The notes beneath the pieces were generated by a model. The model had not been told where the DNA came from, searched no databases, and saw only the letters and a list, made by a program, of their open reading frames with translations. The translations under genes were made by a program, and so were the position numbers. From assembly GCA_025529335.1 (NCBI GenBank), contig JAMYHX010000429.1, positions 1-37,666 of the forward strand: a DNA stretch of 37,666 bases. The letters are read 5' to 3'. Source of the stretch: Rhizopus sp. PT2906. Lineage: Eukaryota > Mucoromycota > Mucoromycetes > Mucorales > Rhizopodaceae. Position 1 is the stretch's first letter. Each line of letters begins with the position of its first letter. This document shows positions 31,869-37,666 of this stretch, in pieces.

Positions 31869-33549
31869 ATGAATTTATTTCGTTCAACAAATAGAAATGA
31901 TGAAGAAGAGACAGAACCACTTCAGGCTGAAACTATAGAAATGGCCGAGCCTGGGTCTCATCAGAGTCCACCACTGTACCGCAAGCTGGGTAGAATAGCA
32001 GAAGAAGGTTGGACGTCAGTTGCCAACCTTGTCACTCATCCTCCTATCGAAGACACTGAGCCTACAATACCTGAAATAAAGAACGATTTGAAAAGGAAAT
32101 TATATTTATTATTAGAGGAACCTTCGAGTAGTCATAGCGCCTTTTGGACAAACGTGATTGTCTCCTTGCTGATTGTGTTTAGTGCAGTAACAACGACGAT
32201 TGAAACCATTCCGACATTCCGTTCTGCAAAGAGTAACCGTGTTTGGTAAAGATGATGATTGTAAATTAAAGGATATTCATACTTGTTTAGGTTTCAACTT
32301 GAGTCTGCCATGGTAGCTTTATTTACTTTGGAATACTTGTTGAGAATGTTTGCTCATTCAGATTCACTACGAATGCTGAAGCGTTTCTTTCTATGTAAGG
32401 AAAAAAGATATCGAAGGACAATCTTTGACACTATTTCGTATAGCTCCATTGTCAATTATTGATTTTATCTCAATTATCCCTTTTTATATAGAAGTGATAG
32501 CTAAACATGATACAGTAAGTGTAGATACATGAAGTAAAATAATGTATATAAAAGAAGAGATATCAAAAGAAGAACATATTGGGTTGATCATTCCTACAGA
32601 CTTATGAATTTAGATTCACTATCCTGCGCTTGTTTCGACTATTACGCTTATTCAAATCATATAAATATTCAAATACGATCGTAATGACAATAGAAGTGAT
32701 GATGATGGCCTTTAGAAGATCAGGAGATGCTCTTTCTGCTCTCTTCTTCTTCACAGTTACTTGTGTTGTCTTGTTTTCAACACTATTATACTTTGCTGAA
32801 CGAGGCATCTGGGATGAAACACTACAGACATTTGTTGATTCAGAAGGAGCGCCAAGGTTTGATATATAGCTATCACTAGCTTAGTCTATGTTAACAACCA
32901 TGACTAGTTCATTCGACAGTATCCCAGCCGCGTTTTGGTTCGTGCTAGTAACAATAACCACCACTGGTTACGGTTAGTTTAGTTTTAGTATGACTGGGCT
33001 TATATTTAATTTATGATTTATTAGGTGATATGGTGCCAACTACATTTATTGGTAAACTCATAACATTCCCTGCCATGATGTTTGGTGTGTTGGTAAGTAA
33101 TATGGTTGGTGTTGTCTATATGTACTCACTTGTTGTTTAGCTTATTGCGTTACCGTCGATCATTGTCGGAAGAAATTTTACGATTGTGTGGGAAAGTATG
33201 AGACAGCGACAATTTTCAAATAGTAACGGCTTATCTGATCTTCAACCTGGGCGTCCTTCAGGTAAGATAGATTAAATATGTATAATGAAGTAGCAAACGA
33301 TGAGTTTCTATAGTATCCATGGACCATAACAACACATTTGGTATTTTACCAAGAAATGGAGAAGATGAAATACTTAATCAATTACATACACTCATGGAAT
33401 TGAGCTTACAGAATCAAGCAGCCATTCAGAAAATAATGAACGCACTTGAAAAACAAGGCGTAAATATGGATTATAAAGGAAAAGGAAGACTATATCAACC
33501 TATTACCAGAGAAAACAGTAACCCATTTGGCGTCGATGAGGATGATTAA
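31869..33549 (+). CDS. Voltage-gated potassium channel, Kv/Shaker-like (432 aa)
   Basis: Eight exons: 31869-32245, 32291-32394, 32444-32514, 32600-32856, 32908-32972, 33025-33092, 33141-33261 and 33314-33549. The core has six TMs: S1 (FWTNVIVSLLIVFSAV), S2 (ALFTLEYLLRMF), S3 (LSIIDFISIIPFYI), and S4 with Arg/Lys at every third position (RLFRLLRLFKSYK). S5 and the pore helix AAFWFVLVTI lead to the selectivity filter TTTGYGD (Gly at 290 and 292), followed by S6 (MMFGVLLIALPSIIVGRNF), including the Kv-type gating Pro. An acidic N-terminus without a T1 domain and a C-terminal cytosolic helix (LHTLMELSLQNQAAIQKIM) complete it. It should pass K+ across the plasma membrane on depolarisation. The donor of intron 4 (GTTTGA at 32857) is weak, so the loop just before the pore is the least sure part. 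Confidence 0.92.
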
Positions 33550-34125
33550 TATTAGATTTATTATTACATTAGAGACAATATATAGAGAATATAAAGGGGG
33601 GGAATAAACAATGAGCTTATGTATATAGTATCAACACATAGAGTAACCAGGCAGCACAGAGATGAGAGGAAAGGAAAGATGGATGATTATCAATGTGTGT
33701 TGGATTATCCATGCATCTTTTCAATCCCATTTGGTTAAACTATCAATTGATTCCTATTAATAATGAAGAGAGAATATTTTCTTGTTTTTATTTTCTTTGG
33801 TTATACACATTGTGCTTCTACGAAGTGATCCTTAATCTATTGTTATTCCTACTTGATGTTATAAAAACAAGGTAGGAGTCTACTATGATTATATACATCG
33901 TTGCTAGATATGCTGAGGGGCATCCTTTTGTTATAGGACACTGTCGTATATTGGATGCATATCAATCTACATGTATATATTTATATAAAAAATACCATCC
34001 TTTTGAATGATAGCACAAGAGTATAGGCTTAAACTATGCATCAGTTTATAATTCTAAGCACTCTTTCACTTGTGCAATCAAGGTTTGGCGATAGTCTTCC
34101 TCAATATCATTCACTAATATGAATA
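33550..34125. other. Intergenic stretch, 3' region of Kv gene
   Basis: About 575 bp, AT-rich. GGGGGGAATAAACAATG at 33596-33612 holds an AATAAA, a plausible poly(A) signal for the channel. No coding frame or RNA gene was recognised. The right part borders transposon debris, but I saw no clear terminal inverted repeat. Confidence 0.45.
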
Positions 34126-36060
34126 TCAGTCTGTCTGCTCTTCTGTCAAACATGCTGCATTTAGCTGACTGTGCCAGCTTTCACTGTAGTTGCTTGTCTC
34201 CATATTAGTATAAATAGCAGGTTTATATGCTCTTATCCAGCGTTTGAGGCTGTCATTATTGAAGCATGGAATGTATAGATAAGAAATCAGCTGTGTATAT
34301 GATCCAAAATCAATAAAACGATTGTAGTTTATATGTATAAAACTGCCCAACATCATAAAAGGATCTTGCTGAAGGCGACAGATTATTAAGGAATGTTTCC
34401 AAAACTTCATTGCAATCTCCTTAAAAACCTTTATCTCTATTGTTAATCTTGTTTTCCCATACAAACTTTCTCAGCGAATAAGAAGCGCGGTTACGACCAT
34501 CATCAGTATTCGATCTATGCCATTTATATGATGTTTTCAAAATAGAATCAAATTTGTTGTGAGGATCGAAGTTGCTCAGTATTACTTCTTCAAAATGAGG
34601 CATTACAGAATACCATAACAGCTCAAAGATGGCATCGATATAACAAGAGTTGGCTGTGTTTGGGCGTAATGTCTTGTTGTATTGATGAATATTGACAGCA
34701 TGCTGCTCTGACGTTTTTTCTGTAAGGTCAATGGTCATTTCGCTAACACTACATTGTATTCTTTATTGACGGCTTCATCGGCTTCATGGTCAATGTCTTT
34801 AATCAAAAGGTCCCTGATTTCTTCTGGCAACTCTTCTAACAGCTCAGAGTAATCCTTTTGCTTTTGTTTTCTTTCATTGCTTGAGTTCTTGAAGTGTTTC
34901 TCGATGAATTCCTTCAACGTATCTTCTGCTACAAATTCTCTAAGCAAATCAGTTTCTTTTAACTGAAAAATAAATCTTCAATGACATTCATGTCGTTCAT
35001 ACTGAAGTCTGGAACATCTTCTACAGACAGCTGTTCTTCAATCAACTGTTTCAAAAGCTATGAGTTCCGAGTTCAAAATCGTCTTTCGTATCATCAGTAA
35101 CAGCAACCTCAGGAAGTTTTTTCTTTTTTGAAGCTGTAGTAGTTTTATCAGCATGTTCAACTGCAGCTATGGTCTGCTGTTTACCAAGGATTGCTTTGTT
35201 GTTATCGAGAGCTCTGCCGTTGCTCATCTTGTAAAAGTCAACAGCCTTTGCTTTCTTTGTCTCTTGTTTTAATCGTAATGGGACTGGATTCCATCAGTGA
35301 AAAAATGAACTCAAGTTCTGACCGTCCTTCTTTGAATATTGTAGCAAGTATCTCAAGGAATAAGCAAGTGGTTGTTCTTTGACAATTACGGTGTACAAAG
35401 CGCTGTGGTAAGATTCAACAGCGTTGGAAGTTCTAGCTTTGTGATTGAGTAGACCATGATGCTGAAGAGTACCAAAACGGAATATCATGCCTGAGTTAGA
35501 AGGCTGCAACCACTACCTCAATCAGGATATTCATTCTCAATCTTTTCGAACTCTTCAAGTAAACTGGTGCGAGAAGAAACACCCATCCTCTGCTTGGCAT
35601 TGTTCAATTCATATTTTGCACGGTCTTTGTTGATCAAGGTCCTGATTACAGAATTGTAAATAGAAGGAGCAACTCCTCCAGTTCTGGATGAAACTCCAAC
35701 AACAGCCTTGCTGGGGTTGACGTGGGAATCTTTATCAACTTCCTCATCAAGACGACACTTCTCTGTAACTATCAGATGTTTAGGCAAGTATGTGCTGTGA
35801 CTATGCTTTCCGTTATGCACCGTTTTACACTTTCTGTCACCGAGCTTAAAGTTGACCATAACGGTGCAAAGCCTTCTTTCCAACTTGGAATCGCAAATAA
35901 GACATTGTCGCTTCTCAATATCCTTCTTAAGAGCGTAAGATCTGCGATCGATTTCATAAAAGGTACATTCAGGGGTTGTTACAGTATACAGATCCAAGAC
36001 ACTTTTTACGAATAACACGAATATGCTTGTCCTTTTTACGTTCTTTGCTGTATGTTTTCT
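34126..36060 (-). pseudogene. Mutator-like (MULE) transposase with ubiquitin-protease-like Cys box, decayed
   Basis: Reading the minus strand, the N-terminal part (about 36060-35518) looks like a WRKY/GCM1-FLYWCH zinc finger. KKCLGSVYCNNP, a one-base frameshift, then ECTFYEIDRRSYAL lead to later Cys and a HNGKHSHSTY His motif. The central DDE core is missing: the frame breaks at 35518 and resumes at 35509 with ARTSNAVESYHSAL, a C-terminal MULE signature. One stop (TGA at about 35295), Lys-rich and acidic linkers and frameshifts follow to LREFVAEDTLKEF (34944). Then comes RPNTANSCYIDAIFELLW (from about 34660), which resembles the Cys box of ubiquitin-specific proteases. After another frameshift (34464-34421) the end is KRWIRAYKPAIYTNMETSNY with SESWHSQL, again MULE-like. 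Plant MULEs are known to carry ULP1-type proteases. The fusion here is inferred and could be two nested elements. Confidence 0.55.
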
Positions 36061-36300
36061 CTAAGCACCAATGACAAGATAAACGTCAGCATATTCGCCC
36101 TCTTCTTCACTGTAAAGAGCTACAGACTCTTCTGTTACATCATCGTCAGGAAACTGGTGATAAAGTGAGTAATGGGTTAATGTTTCATTTTTGTTAAAGA
36201 TTAAAACACTATAAAGTAATTTTTTTAAAAAAAATACATTTTATTGGTGGCTTAAAAAGGTACACCAAAATTATCCAGGCTTGTAGTCTGAAGGTAATTT
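36061..36300. other. Spacer between MULE and Ty3 remnants
   Basis: About 240 bp without a supported gene. It contains an AATAAAATG on the minus strand (about 36234-36242), a possible poly(A) signal for the Ty3 element, and a T/A homopolymer block (36219-36236). The 3' LTR expected after the chromodomain was not recognised by eye. Confidence 0.4.
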
Positions 36301-37666
36301 TTATTTCTTTTTTCTTTCATCGTTGCCTTTCTTGTTGACAACTTCATCTTTCTTATTCAGAGATTTACCCAATTTACGCCAGTAATTGTTTATGGATTCA
36401 GGATCAGTAAATGCATCAGAAGTTAGCCAACTATCATCGTCTTTGCTGTAATTCTTCCAGCGTACGAGATATTCTCTATTCCCAGGTTCACCTCTGTGAT
36501 CGATAATTGCTTCGATCTCGTATAGTTCATCTTTTGGAATGACCTCATCCTGTGAGATAAGCTTCAACTCTTCTGGAGAATAATTTCACGACATGAGAGT
36601 TTCATCAATATCACAAAGAATATAAGAATCACCTTGTGTTTGACGTACAACTCAGTATGGTCCTTTAAAAGCAGATGAGAGACTATTTGTTTGCTCTCTG
36701 TCACGTACCATAGCGTAACTTCCTTCAGGGAATGACAACTGACGGTTTTTACTGTCAGCCTTTTCCTTTTGTCTGTCAGTATAGATATCGGTTTTATCCT
36801 GTATAGCGGGGAAGACAACTTGTGACATGTAGTCAATGTGTTTCAGCAATGTAGTCATTCATATTGCGAGCGAACATTAAAGAGAATGGAATAGATTGCA
36901 GTCTTGTTGAGATCTTATTGTTAATCATAAACTGCACAGCTGGAATGAAATGATGGCAATCACCAATAGCACCTTCCAATACTTTTGCCAACGTTTTCTT
37001 GACAGTTTGAACATAGCGTTCAGCCGCACCATTAGCTGAAGGATGGTAAGGAGTGATGTATCTCCTGTCAATACCCATTGCATTGAACATGTTCTCTAGA
37101 ATCTCATTTTTGAATTCTGAGCCCTTGTCACTACGTATAAACTGTCTAGGATAACTAAGTAAGGAAAATGTATCAACCATGGCACCTGCAACGGTTTTAG
37201 CCTTTTTGTCTACTAGAGGCTTCAGTGCACGGAATCTAGTGCAGGTGTCGACTAGAATTAACACGTATGTATACATGTTACTACTTGATTGGAAAGGTTC
37301 CATTATATCAAATGCGTAGGCGTCTCCAGGAACATATGCATAGACAGGTTAGTGAGGATTGTAACCCTTTCTGGCAATATTGTACTTTTGACAAGTATTT
37401 CACTTGCTTACATAGTCAACTACATCAGCCAGTAGATTTGGCCAATGAAGGTTCTTATTGTGGATCGCTTTCACAATGTGGTTAGCACCGAAATGTCCGA
37501 GTTTATGTACTTCATCCAAGATCCCCTCGTGATCTTTCACCGGTGGAATTATATAGTTTTTATCACTGAACTTGGAGGGATTTTGTACGTAGAAAACCTT
37601 TTTGTTTTCTTTAATCATTTTCAATTCATGTTCCTTTCGTGCATTAGGTTTATAAGCAAGATTTTG
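36301..37666 (-). pseudogene. Ty3/gypsy chromovirus-type pol fragment: integrase and chromodomain, broken
   Basis: This runs off the right edge; protease, reverse transcriptase and RNase H, if present, lie outside. Minus-strand order is as follows. First comes an HHCC zinc-binding region (HKLGHFGANH, later CQKY). The integrase core has all three catalytic acids in context (LVDTCTRF, RSDKGSEF and the Glu of SANGAAERY). A connector (ADSKNRQLSFPEGSYAMV) leads to a chromodomain (YEIEAIIDHR, EYLVRWKNYS, DDDSWL) with a basic tail to the stop at 36301. Four in-frame stops (three TGA, one TAA: about 37402, 37345, 36651 and 36588) and one frameshift near 36850 interrupt it, so it is inactive. The chromodomain would have guided insertion toward modified histones. 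No LTR was recognised. Confidence 0.85.

Noticed and set aside
36301..37666. In-frame TGA codons as recoded (selenocysteine or Trp) positions
   Set aside because: They occur with a frameshift and a TAA in a transposon fragment. Intact nuclear genes here use TGG for Trp throughout, so simple decay is the better explanation.
1..37666. tRNA, rRNA or other structured RNA genes
   Set aside because: No cloverleaf boxes or rRNA-like blocks were noticed on either strand by eye; a tRNAscan/Infernal run would be needed to exclude small ones.

Overview
This window looks like nuclear DNA of an early-diverging filamentous fungus, most likely Mucoromycota (Mucorales). It is AT-rich and eukaryotic. Genes are split by many short GT-AG introns (mostly 45-75 nt), starts are preceded by pyrimidine-rich or TATA stretches, and the content fits: a Zn(II)2Cys6 regulator, large-subunit catalases, a Kv-type potassium channel (unusual in Dikarya), Fanzor/TnpB-like remnants and a chromodomain Ty3 element. 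All exon models were built by eye from splice signals and frame continuity. No transcript, alignment or database search was available.

Layout, left to right. A partial unknown ORF leaves the left edge (minus strand). At 659-6532 (+) is a 12-exon gene for a ~1735-residue coiled-coil protein. At 6742-9647 (+) is a Zn2Cys6 transcription factor. A housekeeping cluster follows: RPP0 (ribosomal stalk protein uL10, minus, intronless), a mitochondrial Obg GTPase (MTG2-like, plus) divergent from it, and a small one-TM protein (minus) that may be a complex I accessory subunit. At 12.8-15.5 kb there is no intact gene, only an unrecognised decayed gene and a TnpB/Fanzor-like fragment. At 15652-20977 (+) are two tandem large-subunit catalases with near-identical exon structure. 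The first has no visible targeting signal and the second has a signal peptide. At 21170-24417 (+) is a CSC1/OSCA/TMEM63-family channel. At 24670-27745 (+) is an SH3/Ras-association-like adaptor with a polyQ tract, whose stop codon overlaps the stop of a convergent VanZ-like membrane protein (27742-28212, minus). At 28282-29520 (minus) is a clear Fanzor pseudogene. At 30007-31827 (+) is an ER DnaJ/TPR co-chaperone (DNAJC3/p58IPK type), followed after 41 bp by a Kv potassium channel (31869-33549, +). The right end (34126-37666, minus) is transposon debris: a Mutator-like transposase pseudogene with a ubiquitin-protease-like Cys box, then a broken Ty3/gypsy integrase-chromodomain region that runs off the edge.

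The genes do not form one pathway. Possible local themes are peroxide detoxification (the catalase pair), translation and mitochondria (RPP0, MTG2, the possible complex I subunit), membrane channels (CSC1-like, Kv) and three or four classes of decayed mobile elements in the gene-poor gaps. The observations most worth following are the Fanzor remnants, the MULE plus protease-like fusion, the catalase duplication with split targeting and a shared 10-nt microexon, the 11-residue His-marked repeat in the giant coiled coil, and the two extremely tight gene junctions.
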